Notes: generated from the letters alone by a model not told the origin. Numbered from the stretch's first letter, positions 1-8,780 are shown. The stretch: DNA of 42,335 nt from Chloroflexota bacterium (GCA_017881905.1 JADGQI010000006.1:1-42335), one strand, 5' to 3'. A program made the numbers and translations.

Positions 1-326
1 CCGGACCGGACGAACCGTCGGTCGGACGCGATGAGCACGACGCCGGCCAGCATCATCGAGCCGCAGGCGAGCAGGACGAGCGCCCGACCAGCCTCGACGT
101 GGCCGATGTTCGCGGCGATCACCCCACCGACAGCACCGGCGGCCAGGAAGAGGTTGTAGAAGCCCTGGTTGAACGCCATCGGCCGGAGCAGCTCGGCGTC
201 GGCCTGCGATCGGACGAGGAACCTCCGCCACGTGGCCGGGCGCGTGAAGGTGAGGCTCTCGAGATAGAAGAAGAAGACGTGGAGGAGCGCGGCGATGACC
301 GCGAAGATCTCGGTGACCGGGCTCAC
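1..326 (-). CDS. DUF1304 family membrane protein (partial at window edge)
   Basis: The protein starts at a GTG and runs off the left edge, so only about 108 residues are seen. It begins with a hydrophobic segment (residues 4-20, ending HVFFFYLES), followed by a stretch with the motif MAFNQGFYNLFLAAGA and a further hydrophobic helix near the edge. This pattern matches small DUF1304 inner-membrane proteins of about 120 residues, whose function is unknown. The start is supported by TAGGAT on the minus strand exactly 6 bases before the GTG. An upstream ATG is out of frame and hits a stop. It follows the PPOX-type gene on the same strand but appears to have its own promoter. Confidence 0.8.
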   Translation of the reverse strand, partial: MSPVTEIFAVIAALLHVFFFYLESLTFTRPATWRRFLVRSQADAELLRPMAFNQGFYNLFLAAGAVGGVIAANIGHVEAGRALVLLACGSMMLAGVVLIASDRRFVRS

Positions 327-332
327 TCGGGC

Positions 333-338
333 ATCCTA
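333..338 (-). promoter_or_regulatory. -10 element TAGGAT of leaderless DUF1304 gene
   Basis: TAGGAT on the minus strand ends 6 bases before the GTG at 326. This is the spacing shared by many starts in the window and predicts transcription beginning at or next to the start codon. Confidence 0.5.
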
Positions 339-363
339 GCGACCTCTCCGGCCGTCGATGTGC

Positions 364-783
364 CTATCCGGTCCAGGGCCCGTTCCCGGAGACCTTGTCG
401 ACCGCCATCCGGATGATGAAGCCCGGTGGTGGGTTCGGCATCCCCGGGAAGACCACCTCGGGGCCGAGGTAGGTCCTCGCCAAGTGCTGGAGGAGCTCGG
501 CCGCGCCACCCTCCGTGACCCGCGCGCGGCCGCGCAGGACCAGGTAGCGATCGAGCCCGTAGTCGTCCCGGCCCGGCGCCTGGAACGACATCGCGATCCG
601 CGGATCGGCGCGCAGGTTGCGCAGCTTGCGCTGGTCGGACATCGTCCCGATGACGATCTCGTCGTCTTCGATGCCGACCCACGCGACCGAGACGTCAGGA
701 TCGCCGTCCCGGTTGAGCGTCACGACATGTGCGATCGGCCCCGTGGCCAGGAAGGCGCGGACGGAGGCGGGCAAGGCGGCCAT
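364..783 (-). CDS. PPOX-class F420/FMN-dependent oxidoreductase
   Basis: A 139-residue split-barrel flavin/deazaflavin-binding protein of the pyridoxamine 5'-phosphate oxidase-like superfamily, probably using F420 (the TIGR03618-type group). Visible family features are the opening ALPASVRAFLATGPIAHVVT, the strand VSVAWVGIEDDEIVIGT, and RKLRNLRADPRIAMSF, the usual phosphate/cofactor-binding region. An ORF extends 28 codons further upstream, but that part is Arg/Asp-rich and unlike the family. The ATG at 783 is preceded at 6 bases by TACGAT, so the short form is chosen. The substrate is unknown, and FMN rather than F420 is possible. Confidence 0.85.
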   Translation of the reverse strand: MAALPASVRAFLATGPIAHVVTLNRDGDPDVSVAWVGIEDDEIVIGTMSDQRKLRNLRADPRIAMSFQAPGRDDYGLDRYLVLRGRARVTEGGAAELLQHLARTYLGPEVVFPGMPNPPPGFIIRMAVDKVSGNGPWTG

Positions 784-789
784 GTCGGC

Positions 790-795
790 ATCGTA
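790..795 (-). promoter_or_regulatory. -10 element TACGAT of leaderless PPOX gene
   Basis: TACGAT on the minus strand lies 6 bases before the ATG at 783. It supports the short start over the upstream extension. Confidence 0.5.
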
Positions 796-908
796 CGTCC
801 GCGAAGCGTCGTCCGGCGTCTCCCGGCGTCGTACGGGCGCTGGTGGCCGTCCATCGGGTCGTGTCACTCACCGACCGCGTCGGGCGGTCCGGCTCGATCG
901 TGCCGTCG

Positions 909-1418
909 TCAGCCGGGGGAAGCGGGATCCGACGTCGTCACGTCGGCGACCTCGGCACGGAGCGCCCGGACCAGGTCGGCCGGGGCGAAGTGTGCGCTCA
1001 CCCCGCGAACGCCGGCCCCGATCGCGACGACCGTGCGATCCATGATCGAGGCGTCGGCGACGACCGGCCAGGCGCGGCTGGCGCCGAACGGAGTGATCGT
1101 GTAGCGGACGTAGCCGGTCACCGCGAGCGCCTCGTCCGCATCGGGCAGGGACAACCGGCTGACGCCGAGATGGGCCCGGAGCTTCGGCCAGTCGAACCGA
1201 CGACCGGCCGGGACGAGGACGAAGACGTAGTCGTCCGCCCCGCGCCGGACGACGATCGTCCGGAGCAGCGAGCCAAGCTCGATCCCCTGCATCGCGGCGC
1301 TCTCCTCGGCACTGCCGGCCGCCTCGGTCCGGACGATGCGGTAGGGGACCTCGACGCCGGCGAGGGCCGGCGGCGGACCTGGATCCGCCGTCACGTCGGC
1401 ACTGGTCTCGTCGCTCAT
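909..1418 (-). CDS. YbaK/EbsC-like aminoacyl-tRNA deacylase domain protein
   Basis: A 169-residue protein with a YbaK/ProX-type editing fold. Residues about 45-150 carry IELGSLLRTIVVRRG, then GYVRYTITPFG and the strand pattern VVADASIMDRTVVAIGAG typical of the domain. The position usually held by lysine in the K-T motif is arginine here (LLRTIVV), so activity may differ from classic Cys-tRNA(Pro) or Ala-tRNA(Pro) hydrolases. It lies 22 bases downstream of the MBL hydrolase on the same strand and probably shares its transcript. The first 25 residues are Pro/Asp-rich and probably disordered. A second, more canonical YbaK is encoded at 28514-29017. Confidence 0.8.
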   Translation of the reverse strand: MSDETSADVTADPGPPPALAGVEVPYRIVRTEAAGSAEESAAMQGIELGSLLRTIVVRRGADDYVFVLVPAGRRFDWPKLRAHLGVSRLSLPDADEALAVTGYVRYTITPFGASRAWPVVADASIMDRTVVAIGAGVRGVSAHFAPADLVRALRAEVADVTTSDPASPG

Positions 1419-1440
1419 CGGCTGTCCGGGGCCGCTCGCG

Positions 1441-2169
1441 TCAGGCGGCTGCGGGCGTGGCCTGGGACCGGATGATCCGGACCGCCTCGGCCACCCCGCC
1501 CGTCCAGACCTGGCCATGCCCGGGCAGAACGAACCCGGCCTCGAGCCCGTCGAGCCGGCCGAGCGATTCGACCGCCTGGCCGGCATCCGCCGAGAAGGGT
1601 GCGACCTGCGGGCCCAGTCGACCCGTCGTGACGCTCTGGGTGGCCAACGCATCGCCGACGAACAGCGCATCAAGTGAGGCGACGTGGAGGGCGGCGCTCC
1701 CCGGCGTGTGCCCGGGCAGGAGGATGACCCGCGGTGAACCGGGTACGTCGAGGATCGCGCCGTCCCCGTACGTGGCGACCTCGGCGATCCGTGGGATCGA
1801 CAGCATGCCGTGCCGGATCGAGAACGCGATGAACCCGAGGAGCGGCCTCAGCCGGACGGGGCCGGTCCCCTTGGCCGGGTTCCTGACCTCGCCGCGGGCC
1901 AGCTGGGCGTCGGCTTCATGGACCCGGACCGGGACGTGGCGCTCACGGCGGATCCGCTCGGCGAAGCCGATGTGGTCGCTGTGCCCGTGGGTCAGCACGA
2001 CCGACTTGACATCGTCGAGCGACCGACCCATCGCGGCCAGCTCGGCCGGCAGGTCGCCCCAGTAGGACGGCGCGCCGGCATCGATGATCGTGACCGAGCC
2101 CGACTCCTCGATCAGGTACGAATTGACGAGGCCGGCGCCGATCCGGCGGATCCCAGGTGCGATCTCCAT
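1441..2169 (-). CDS. MBL-fold metallo-hydrolase
   Basis: A 242-residue metallo-beta-lactamase-fold hydrolase. It shows the metal motif THGHSDHIG (H61, H63, D65, H66), the later histidine in LLPGHTPGSAALH, the bridging aspartate region LFVGDALA, and a last histidine in VLPGHGQ. The arrangement fits the glyoxalase II/lactonase-like group, and the substrate cannot be deduced. It is the first gene of a probable two-gene unit with the YbaK-like protein. The start is supported by TACCAT 6 bases upstream. Confidence 0.88.
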   Translation of the reverse strand: MEIAPGIRRIGAGLVNSYLIEESGSVTIIDAGAPSYWGDLPAELAAMGRSLDDVKSVVLTHGHSDHIGFAERIRRERHVPVRVHEADAQLARGEVRNPAKGTGPVRLRPLLGFIAFSIRHGMLSIPRIAEVATYGDGAILDVPGSPRVILLPGHTPGSAALHVASLDALFVGDALATQSVTTGRLGPQVAPFSADAGQAVESLGRLDGLEAGFVLPGHGQVWTGGVAEAVRIIRSQATPAAA

Positions 2170-2175
2170 CGCCGG

Positions 2176-2181
2176 ATGGTA
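2176..2181 (-). promoter_or_regulatory. -10 element TACCAT of leaderless MBL gene
   Basis: TACCAT on the minus strand is separated from the ATG at 2169 by 6 bases, predicting a leaderless transcript. Confidence 0.5.
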
Positions 2182-2318
2182 CCCGGCGGGCAGGTGTCGC
2201 GGACGCGGGTGACCTCTGCCCTCGAGGTGCTTCCCAGAGATTGAGTCGCCCGGAGGTCGACAGCACCCATACCGTGTGAGTGGCCGGACCGACCGGGCAC
2301 CGACACGGTGGAAGTGAC

Positions 2319-2867
2319 GTGGACACCGAGCTCATCGGACGGGCGCAACATGGAGACGAGGAGGCCTTCGCGAGCCTTGCCGTCGCCGTGGGCGACCGGC
2401 TCCACGCGGTGGCGCACAGGATCCTGCGCGACACCGACCTGGCCGAGGACGCGACGCAGCTGGCGCTGCTCGCGATCTGGCGGGACCTTCCGCGACTCCG
2501 CGACCCGGCGCGATTCGACGCCTGGTCGTACCGGCTCCTCGTGCGCGCCTGCTACGCCGAGGGTCGCCGGACGCGCCGTTGGACGCCGAACGTGCGGCTG
2601 CTTCCGGCTGACGAGCCGGAGATGGCGGAAGGCCTGAGCTCGGTCGTCGATCGCGACCAGCTCGAGCGCGGCTTCCGGCGACTGTCCATCGACCACCGCG
2701 CCGTGGTGGTCCTGCATCACTACCTTGACCTGCCGCTCGAAGAGGTCGCCGACGTGGTCGGCGTCCCGATCGGGACGGTCCGATCCCGACTACATCACGC
2801 GATGCGCGGCCTGCGCGCAGCTCTCGAAGCCGATGCCAGGCCGGCGGCGCAGGAGGTTGCCCGATGA
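2319..2867 (+). CDS. ECF-type RNA polymerase sigma factor
   Basis: A 182-residue ECF sigma factor. The sigma-2 region spans about residues 8-75 (GDEEAFASLAVAVGDRLHAV, LAEDATQLALLAIWRDL), followed by a linker and sigma-4 at about 118-170 (LSIDHRAVVVLHHYLDL, EVADVVGVPIGTVRSRLHHA, the helix-turn-helix). I chose the GTG at 2319 because the sequence then begins at the family's usual first helix and GGTGGA lies 5 bases upstream. An in-frame GTG at 2280 would add 13 unconserved residues. The stop overlaps the next gene's start (ATGA), so the two are probably translated together. Confidence 0.9.
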   Translation: MDTELIGRAQHGDEEAFASLAVAVGDRLHAVAHRILRDTDLAEDATQLALLAIWRDLPRLRDPARFDAWSYRLLVRACYAEGRRTRRWTPNVRLLPADEPEMAEGLSSVVDRDQLERGFRRLSIDHRAVVVLHHYLDLPLEEVADVVGVPIGTVRSRLHHAMRGLRAALEADARPAAQEVAR

Positions 2868-3775
2868 GCACCGATCGCGACGTGACCCACATCGTTCGGT
2901 CGTGGCTGGAGGAGGGCGTGACCGCGCTCCCGGACCGCGTCCTGGACAGCGTTCTCGACCAGCTTCCCGCGACCCCACAGCGCCGCGCCTGGTGGCCGGC
3001 GCGGAGGTTAGGCGAGATGAATACCCCGCTTCGGATCGCCGTCGCGGCTGTGGCCGTGGTGGCCGTCGCCGCGATCGGCATCAACATCCTGCTGATGAAC
3101 GGGGGTGTCGGGGGGCCACCCTCGACACCCCTTCCGACCGCGACGGCTGCCCCGACGGCGACGGCCGCCCCGACGCCCAGCCCGACACTGGCCCCAAGAC
3201 TTCCGACCGGCCAGATCCCCCCGGGGACCTACCGACACCTCTTCGTCACGTACACGTTGCCCGCCGGATGGGGCACGCCAGATAGCAGCGGTACAACCAT
3301 CTTCAAGGGTCCCGCCACGACGCCGCCTTCGGACATGGCGCTCGACCTGTGGCAGAACGTCGCCACGGTCTACAGTGACCCGTGCCACTGGCAGACGACG
3401 GCCGTCCATATCGGTCCGACGGTCGACAACCTGATCGCCGCGCTCGTGGCCACGAAGCGGGGTTCGACCGCTCCGCCGGTCGACGTCACGATCGACGGCT
3501 TCCAGGGGAAGGAGATCGACCTCATGGTGCCCCTGAACGTCAAGTTCAAGGGGTCTTCCAAGGCGACCCTCTGCGACGGGGCCCAGTACAAGTCGATGAC
3601 TGATGCGGGCGGGGGCGACCGATACAACCAGGCCCCGGGCCAGCACGACCTGCTCGACATCCTCGATGTCAACGGCCAGACGTGGGCGATCGACAGGGTC
3701 TTCTACCCGGCCACCACGGCCGCCGACCGGGCCGAGCTCCAGGCGATCGTGGACTCCATCAAGATCACGCCCTGA
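2864..3775 (+). CDS. Single-pass membrane protein coupled to ECF sigma factor (putative anti-sigma/sensor)
   Basis: A 303-residue protein with a short cytoplasmic N-terminus (1-50), one transmembrane helix at about 54-78, a Pro/Thr/Ala-rich linker at about 83-112, and an extracellular domain of about 190 residues. The N-terminal VRSWLEEGVTALPDRVLDSV is common in Chloroflexota and actinobacterial sigma-associated membrane proteins. There is no zinc-finger HxxxCxxC motif, so it is not a classic ZAS anti-sigma factor. It overlaps the sigma gene by 4 bases and has a strong AGGAGGT site 6 bases before its ATG. A role in restraining the sigma factor until an external signal is inferred from position and topology only. 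Confidence 0.75.
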   Translation: MSTDRDVTHIVRSWLEEGVTALPDRVLDSVLDQLPATPQRRAWWPARRLGEMNTPLRIAVAAVAVVAVAAIGINILLMNGGVGGPPSTPLPTATAAPTATAAPTPSPTLAPRLPTGQIPPGTYRHLFVTYTLPAGWGTPDSSGTTIFKGPATTPPSDMALDLWQNVATVYSDPCHWQTTAVHIGPTVDNLIAALVATKRGSTAPPVDVTIDGFQGKEIDLMVPLNVKFKGSSKATLCDGAQYKSMTDAGGGDRYNQAPGQHDLLDILDVNGQTWAIDRVFYPATTAADRAELQAIVDSIKITP

Positions 3776-3870
3776 CCCAGGCGAATCAGCGAAGCGGCGA
3801 GTGGTGACGACGGTTGGCCACTCGCCGCGTGCGATCGACCGGCGGTCGCTGTGGCCCCGGCTCCATGACG

Positions 3871-3876
3871 CATCAT
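3871..3876 (+). promoter_or_regulatory. -10-like element CATCAT of leaderless glycosylase gene
   Basis: CATCAT lies exactly 6 bases before the ATG at 3883. It supports that ATG over the one at 3865. Confidence 0.35.
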
Positions 3877-3882
3877 CTGGCC

Positions 3883-4545
3883 ATGCCGACGGACCCGATG
3901 ACCTCGACCTTCGCGCCTCTGGCCGGCCTCGACGCCACGACGCTGGCCGTCGCCGTAAACGAACTGGCTGCGCGAGACTCGGACTTAGCCCTGATCGTCG
4001 AGCGGTTCGGACCCCCTCCGCTGTGGGATCGCGAGCCCGGGTTCCCGACCCTGATCCACATCATCCTCGAGCAGCAGGTGTCGCTCGCGTCAGCGCAAGC
4101 CGCCTTCGACCGGCTCGGGCAGGCGGCCAACCCGCTGATCCCGGATCGCTTCCTCGCCTTGACGGATGCAGACATGCTTGCGATCGGCTTCAGCCGGCAG
4201 AAGGCTCGATACAGTCGGGCGCTCGCGACGGCGATCGACGACGGGACCTTGGATCTCGACGGGTTGCGGCACCTCGATGACGCGGCGGCTCATCAGGAGC
4301 TCGTCGAGGTCCCTGGGATCGGCCCGTGGACCGCGACGATCTACCTGCTCATGGCGCTCCGCCGACCCGACCTGTGGCCGGTCGGGGACATCGCGCTCGC
4401 CCGGGCGGTAGCCGACGTCAAAGCGCTCCCGGTCCGGCCAGGCCCGGAGGCGATGGCGAACCTGGGCGAGGCCTGGCGGCCGTGGCGGTCGGTCGCCGCG
4501 CGCCTCTTGTGGCACGACTACCTCAGCCGTCGCGGCCGAAGCTGA
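3883..4545 (+). CDS. AlkA-like DNA-3-methyladenine glycosylase (HhH-GPD)
   Basis: A 220-residue base-excision-repair glycosylase of the HhH-GPD superfamily, expected to remove alkylated purines. Visible are the helix IHIILEQQVSLASAQAAFDR, the helix-hairpin-helix LVEVPGIGPWTATIY (about 140-154), and PVGDIALARA, in which D169 is the expected catalytic aspartate. It lacks the extra N-terminal domain of E. coli AlkA, as in compact archaeal and Deinococcus-type enzymes. Starts at 3865 and 3883 are both possible; the -10-like hexamer favours 3883. It stands alone between the sigma unit and the convergent FAD gene. Confidence 0.85.
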   Translation: MPTDPMTSTFAPLAGLDATTLAVAVNELAARDSDLALIVERFGPPPLWDREPGFPTLIHIILEQQVSLASAQAAFDRLGQAANPLIPDRFLALTDADMLAIGFSRQKARYSRALATAIDDGTLDLDGLRHLDDAAAHQELVEVPGIGPWTATIYLLMALRRPDLWPVGDIALARAVADVKALPVRPGPEAMANLGEAWRPWRSVAARLLWHDYLSRRGRS

Positions 4546-4612
4546 GCCGCCCGGAGGACCTCCGCCGAGAGGGTGCGACCGACGCGACGCTGTCGCCGGA
4601 GCCGGCCCCGAC

Positions 4613-6235
4613 CTACGCCTGCGCCCGAGCTCGGTCCTTGAGGATCTGCCCGGCGGCAAGCTTGCCGGGTGCGCCCATCACGCAGCCGCCGGGGTGGGTC
4701 CCGGAGCCGCACTGGTAGTAGCCGTCGATCGGGGTCCGGTACTGCGCCCAGCCCGGCGCCGGCCGGAAGAAGAACATCTGCGGCGCGAGGAACTCGCCGG
4801 CGAAGATGTTGCCCTCGGAAAGCCCGACCGTCCGCTCGATGTCGAGCGGCGTGCGGACCTCGCGCTGGAGGACCAGGTCGCCGAAGCCCGGGAAGAACGA
4901 CTCGAGCGTGGCCTGGACCGTGTCCCCGAGGTTCTCCTTCTCGGCGTCCCAGTCGCTCTCGCGCAGGTGGTACGGCGTGTACTGGACGAAGCAGCTCATC
5001 ACCGCCTTGCCGGGCGGTGCCATGTCCGGGTCGACCAGCGACTGGATCGCCGTATCCAGGTACGGTCGCTTCGAATACCACCCGTACTTGGCGTCGTCGA
5101 AGGCCCGCTCCAGGTACTCCATCGACGGTCCGATGTTGGTGAACCCGCGGTACTGGTCGATCCGGTCGCCGAGCGCGGGGTAGCGCGGGATACCGTCGAG
5201 GGCGAAGTTGACCTTGGATGATGTGCCCTGGAAGCGAAACCGCTGGATGGTCTCGACGAGGTCGGTCGGCAGCTCGCGCGGCTCGACCAGCTCGAGGAAC
5301 GTCCGGCGCGGGTCGAGCGCGGAGACGACGACGGGCGCATAGAACTCGCTTCCGTCGGCCAGCGCGACACCCGTCGCCCGGCCGTTGCGAGTGATGACCC
5401 GCTCCACCGGCGACTCCAGGCGGATCTCGGCGCCGAGGGCCTGCGCGGCACGCGACAGGACCTGGGTGAACCCGCCGTTGCCTCCCTTGTGGAACGACCA
5501 GGCGCCCATCTCGCCGTCGTGCTCACCGAGGATGTGATAGAGCAGGACGAGGCCCGACCCCTGCGAGTACGGACCGACCTTGGTGCCGATGATCGCCGAG
5601 GAGGCGAGGTAGCCCTTGAGCACGTCCGACTCGAAGTAGTCGTCGAGGAAGTCGGCCGCCGAGCCGGTCAGCAGCCGGACCGCGTCGTGGAGCACCTTCT
5701 TGTCGAGCTTGCGGAAGCGCTGCCCGAGTGCGGCCAGCGCGATCAGCTCCTCGGGGTCGTCGCTGAACAGGTCGGGCGGCACCTCGTCGAGCAGCGGCTT
5801 GATCGCCTGGATGACCTTGAGGACGTCGTGGTTGAACGCGTCGTATGCGTCCGCATCGTGCTTCGACTGCCGGCCGATCTCCCGGAGGTTCTCGCCGTGG
5901 TCCTGGCCGAGCAGGAGGTAGTCGCCGTCCTCCTTCGGGCAGAACGTCGTCGGCATGAGGATCGGCATGAACCCGTGCTTGACGAGGTCGAGGTCCTGGA
6001 CGATGTCGGGCCGAAGCAGGCTCAGGGCGTAGGAGAACGTCGTGAACCAGAACCCCGGCCGGAGCTCCTCGGTGATCGCCGCGCCGCCGACGAGATGGCG
6101 TCGCTCGAGCACGAGCGTCCGGAGCCCGGCCTTCGCCAGGTAGGCGCCGTTGGTCAGGCCGTTGTGCCCGCCACCGATCACGATCGCGTCGTAGGTCCGG
6201 TCGGCCGTCGCGGAGGTCGTCTTGGTCTTCGGCAT
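4613..6235 (-). CDS. NAD(P)/FAD-dependent oxidoreductase, phytoene desaturase/PYROXD2-like
   Basis: A 540-residue flavoprotein of the CrtI/PYROXD2-like amine-oxidoreductase superfamily. The dinucleotide-binding motif is at residues about 16-45 (AIVIGGGHNGLTNGAYLAKA, with the acidic end VLERR), followed by the second conserved segment LVGGAAITEE. The C-terminal FAD-contact segment is YQCGSGTHPGGCVMGAPGKL. Length fits the family. No carotenoid genes are nearby, so carotenoid desaturation is unlikely. Oxidation of an amine or small metabolite together with the preceding GcvT-like protein is more plausible. Its ATG follows the GcvT stop by one base, with GAAGGA as ribosome site, so the two are one operon. 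Confidence 0.88.
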   Translation of the reverse strand: MPKTKTTSATADRTYDAIVIGGGHNGLTNGAYLAKAGLRTLVLERRHLVGGAAITEELRPGFWFTTFSYALSLLRPDIVQDLDLVKHGFMPILMPTTFCPKEDGDYLLLGQDHGENLREIGRQSKHDADAYDAFNHDVLKVIQAIKPLLDEVPPDLFSDDPEELIALAALGQRFRKLDKKVLHDAVRLLTGSAADFLDDYFESDVLKGYLASSAIIGTKVGPYSQGSGLVLLYHILGEHDGEMGAWSFHKGGNGGFTQVLSRAAQALGAEIRLESPVERVITRNGRATGVALADGSEFYAPVVVSALDPRRTFLELVEPRELPTDLVETIQRFRFQGTSSKVNFALDGIPRYPALGDRIDQYRGFTNIGPSMEYLERAFDDAKYGWYSKRPYLDTAIQSLVDPDMAPPGKAVMSCFVQYTPYHLRESDWDAEKENLGDTVQATLESFFPGFGDLVLQREVRTPLDIERTVGLSEGNIFAGEFLAPQMFFFRPAPGWAQYRTPIDGYYQCGSGTHPGGCVMGAPGKLAAGQILKDRARAQA

Positions 6236-6236
6236 G

Positions 6237-7436
6237 TCAGGCGGTCCTTCGCTCGGGGTTGTACAGCGGCGTGCGGGCGACGTTCGCGTCGAAGTACTCG
6301 TAGCGGTGGTTCACGGCGAGCTCGAGCTTCACCCGTGAGCCCGGCGCGGTCCGGTCGAGCGGCACGCGCGCCAGGGCGATGTGACGCTGGAGGATCGGTG
6401 AGTACATCTGGCTCGTGGCGTAGCCAAGCTGGTTGAGGTCGTCGTCGTAGATGTAGTACTCGTCCTGGATCGGCGTGTGATCCTTGGGCGGGATGAGCCC
6501 CGCACGGTCGTAGATCCGGTCGTAGTCCTGCCAGTCGACGACCAGGCCGGACAGCTTCCAGCGCGAGGTCTTGCCGGCGATCTCGCGACGGATCGCGTCA
6601 CCGCCGATGAACTCCCGGTCGTCGTTCGCCAGGTCGCGGAACATCCAGCCGAGCCCGAGCTCGATCGGCGTCGAGCGGTCGGCGTCCGTCCAGGCGAACC
6701 GGCTCGAGTGGAAGTCGACGTCGAGCAGGAGGAGGCCCGCCTCGATCCGCGCCATGTACAGAGCGATCATCCCGATCGGGATCACGCCCTGGCCTCGACT
6801 GACGCCCCAGATCGCGTCGAACACCGTCAGGGCATCGGCCGCCGGGGCCCAGACCTCGAACCCGAGGTCGCCGGTGAAGCCGGTCCGCGAGACGTGGACC
6901 GGGACCTTGGCGATCCTCGTCGAGGTCAGCCCGAAGTAGGGCAATCCGCCGACCGCTGGCGCGAGCGCCGACAGCAGGTCGCGGGACCGCGGCCCCTGGA
7001 CCGCCAGGACCGCCCAGTCGTCGGAGACCTCCTCGATCGTGACGTCCATCCGACCGATGAGCTCCCCGAAGTAGGCGAGGTTCGGCTCGGCGGCGGTCAG
7101 CACGAACTCCGACGGACCGTGGCGCAGGATGACCCCATCCTCGACGACGAACCCGCGGTCATCGCACCAGATCGTGTACTGGGCGTGGCCGGGCTGACAG
7201 GTCCGGATATCGCGGGCGAGCACGCCCGCCAGGAACCGCTCCGCGTCCAACCCGTGGATCCGATACTTGTAGAGCGGCGACGAGTCGAACAGCCCGGCGC
7301 TGTTGCGGATGGCGAAGTATTCGAACTTCTCGGACATCTGGTAGCGGGTCGCCGCCAGGTGGTTCGACCAGTGCTCCCACAAGCCCGTCTCGTTGAGCGC
7401 CGCGAGGCGCTCGTGGAACGGCGTCGTCCGGATCAT
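6237..7436 (-). CDS. Aminomethyltransferase (GcvT)-family protein
   Basis: A 399-residue protein of the GcvT/folate-binding superfamily. Such proteins transfer one-carbon units from aminomethyl or N-methyl substrates to tetrahydrofolate. Seen are the N-terminal domain (FAIRNSAGLFDSSPLYKYRI), the catalytic-loop region FVVEDGVILRHG retaining one of the paired aspartates, VLAVQGPRSRDLL, the GFTGDLGFEVW segment, and a C-terminal barrel. No glycine-cleavage P or H protein is encoded nearby, so it is probably a demethylation-type relative rather than true GcvT. I start it at the ATG at 7436, which has AGAGAGG 8 bases upstream. A 38-codon extension upstream is basic and unconserved. Confidence 0.85.
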   Translation of the reverse strand: MIRTTPFHERLAALNETGLWEHWSNHLAATRYQMSEKFEYFAIRNSAGLFDSSPLYKYRIHGLDAERFLAGVLARDIRTCQPGHAQYTIWCDDRGFVVEDGVILRHGPSEFVLTAAEPNLAYFGELIGRMDVTIEEVSDDWAVLAVQGPRSRDLLSALAPAVGGLPYFGLTSTRIAKVPVHVSRTGFTGDLGFEVWAPAADALTVFDAIWGVSRGQGVIPIGMIALYMARIEAGLLLLDVDFHSSRFAWTDADRSTPIELGLGWMFRDLANDDREFIGGDAIRREIAGKTSRWKLSGLVVDWQDYDRIYDRAGLIPPKDHTPIQDEYYIYDDDLNQLGYATSQMYSPILQRHIALARVPLDRTAPGSRVKLELAVNHRYEYFDANVARTPLYNPERRTA

Positions 7437-7578
7437 CGACGGCCTCTCTGCGCGTTTCGTCGTCGCGGGACGACCTCGGTCGGCCTTCGACGACGCCACG
7501 GTAGGTGGTCGCCCGACGGTTGCGTTCGACTGTCTAGGCTGGTGGGACAACCGGCCCGGCGGCCGTGTCCTTCCGGCG

Positions 7579-8760
7579 TCAGACCCGGGCGGTCGACTCG
7601 ATCGCGGTCGCGAAGCTGCGCAGGCCCCGCTCGACCATCGCGTCCGACGCCGTCAGGCTGATCCGGAACCAGCCCGGGACCTCGACGATGGAGCCCGGCA
7701 GGACGAGCGCCCCATGGTTCGCCAGCGTCTCGGCGAAGGCGACGTCGTCGGCGATCGGCGAGCGGGCCATCACGTAGAACGTCCCTTCGGGCATCGTCGT
7801 CTCGTAGCCCATCGCCCGGAGCGCCGGCACGAATCGGTCGCGTCGTCGCTCCAGCGCCCCGATGTCGATCGACAACCGTTCGAGGTCTTCGATCGCGTGC
7901 TGGAGCAGCGCGTTCGGGAACGAGTACCCCGTCGACATCTGGGCCAGCATCACCGCCTGCCGCAGCTCCTCGCGGTGGGGCATCGTCGGCGGGAACGTGA
8001 CGTAACCGATCCGCATCCCGGGAGCCAGCAGCGTCTTGCCGTAGGAGTAGGTGGTGATCGTGCTGGGATAGACCTCGGCCGGGCTGTGGAAGGTGATCCC
8101 GTCGAAGACGATCCGGTTGTACGGCTCGTCGCAGATCAGGACGATCTGGCGATCGCGTCCAGCCGACCGCCGCGCGAGCATCTCGCCGAGCTCGCGGAGG
8201 GCCTCGATCGGGTAGATCCGGCCCGTCGGGTTGTGCGGCGAGTTGATCAACACGGCGCGGGTGCGCGGGGTGATGGCGGCCTCGATCGCCGCGGTGTCGA
8301 GGTCGAAGGCGGGGGGCGTGAACCGGACCCGGACCGGGGTCGCATCGGCGGCCGCGATGAGCAGCTCGTAGAAGAACCATGGCGGCGAGACGAACACGAC
8401 CTCGTCTCCCGGCTCCACGATCGCGCGGATCGTGACGGCCAGGGCGGCGAACCCACCGTTGGTCATGGCGACGTCGGCGGGATCCCAGTCGATCCCGGTC
8501 CGGGCGGTGAGGCCCCTGGCGACCGCCGCCTGGGACCTCGGCTCGCTCAGTTTGTAGGCGAACCAGTCCTTGTCCTGCGGCACCAGGGCCGCCCGCAGCG
8601 CCTCGATGTACCCCGGCAGCGGCATCTCCTGGGGATTGCCCACCGCGAAGTTCGCGATCGACGGGTCGCCGTTCCACCGCGCCATCGATCCCTCGAAGAA
8701 CGACAGGAACGGGGCGATGGTGGCTGCCAGTCGCTCGTTCCGCCCGACCGTCATCGTCAT
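7579..8760 (-). CDS. Pyridoxal phosphate-dependent class I/II aminotransferase
   Basis: A 393-residue fold-type I aminotransferase. It has the cofactor contacts SPHNPTG (N177), CDEPYNRIVF (D211, Y214), the Schiff-base lysine in TTYSYGKTLLAPGMRIGY (K242), and a substrate-carboxylate arginine in GWFRISLTA near the end. It resembles the AspAT Ib/bifunctional aminotransferase group, but the amino acid used cannot be fixed. The ATG is preceded by AGGAGG at 10 bases and by the -10 TATGCT, which stands back to back with the promoter of the divergent luciferase-like gene. The next gene on the strand (GcvT-like) begins 142 bases downstream. Confidence 0.9.
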   Translation of the reverse strand: MTMTVGRNERLAATIAPFLSFFEGSMARWNGDPSIANFAVGNPQEMPLPGYIEALRAALVPQDKDWFAYKLSEPRSQAAVARGLTARTGIDWDPADVAMTNGGFAALAVTIRAIVEPGDEVVFVSPPWFFYELLIAAADATPVRVRFTPPAFDLDTAAIEAAITPRTRAVLINSPHNPTGRIYPIEALRELGEMLARRSAGRDRQIVLICDEPYNRIVFDGITFHSPAEVYPSTITTYSYGKTLLAPGMRIGYVTFPPTMPHREELRQAVMLAQMSTGYSFPNALLQHAIEDLERLSIDIGALERRRDRFVPALRAMGYETTMPEGTFYVMARSPIADDVAFAETLANHGALVLPGSIVEVPGWFRISLTASDAMVERGLRSFATAIESTARV

Positions 8761-8780
8761 GGGATGGTCCTCCTGGCCAG

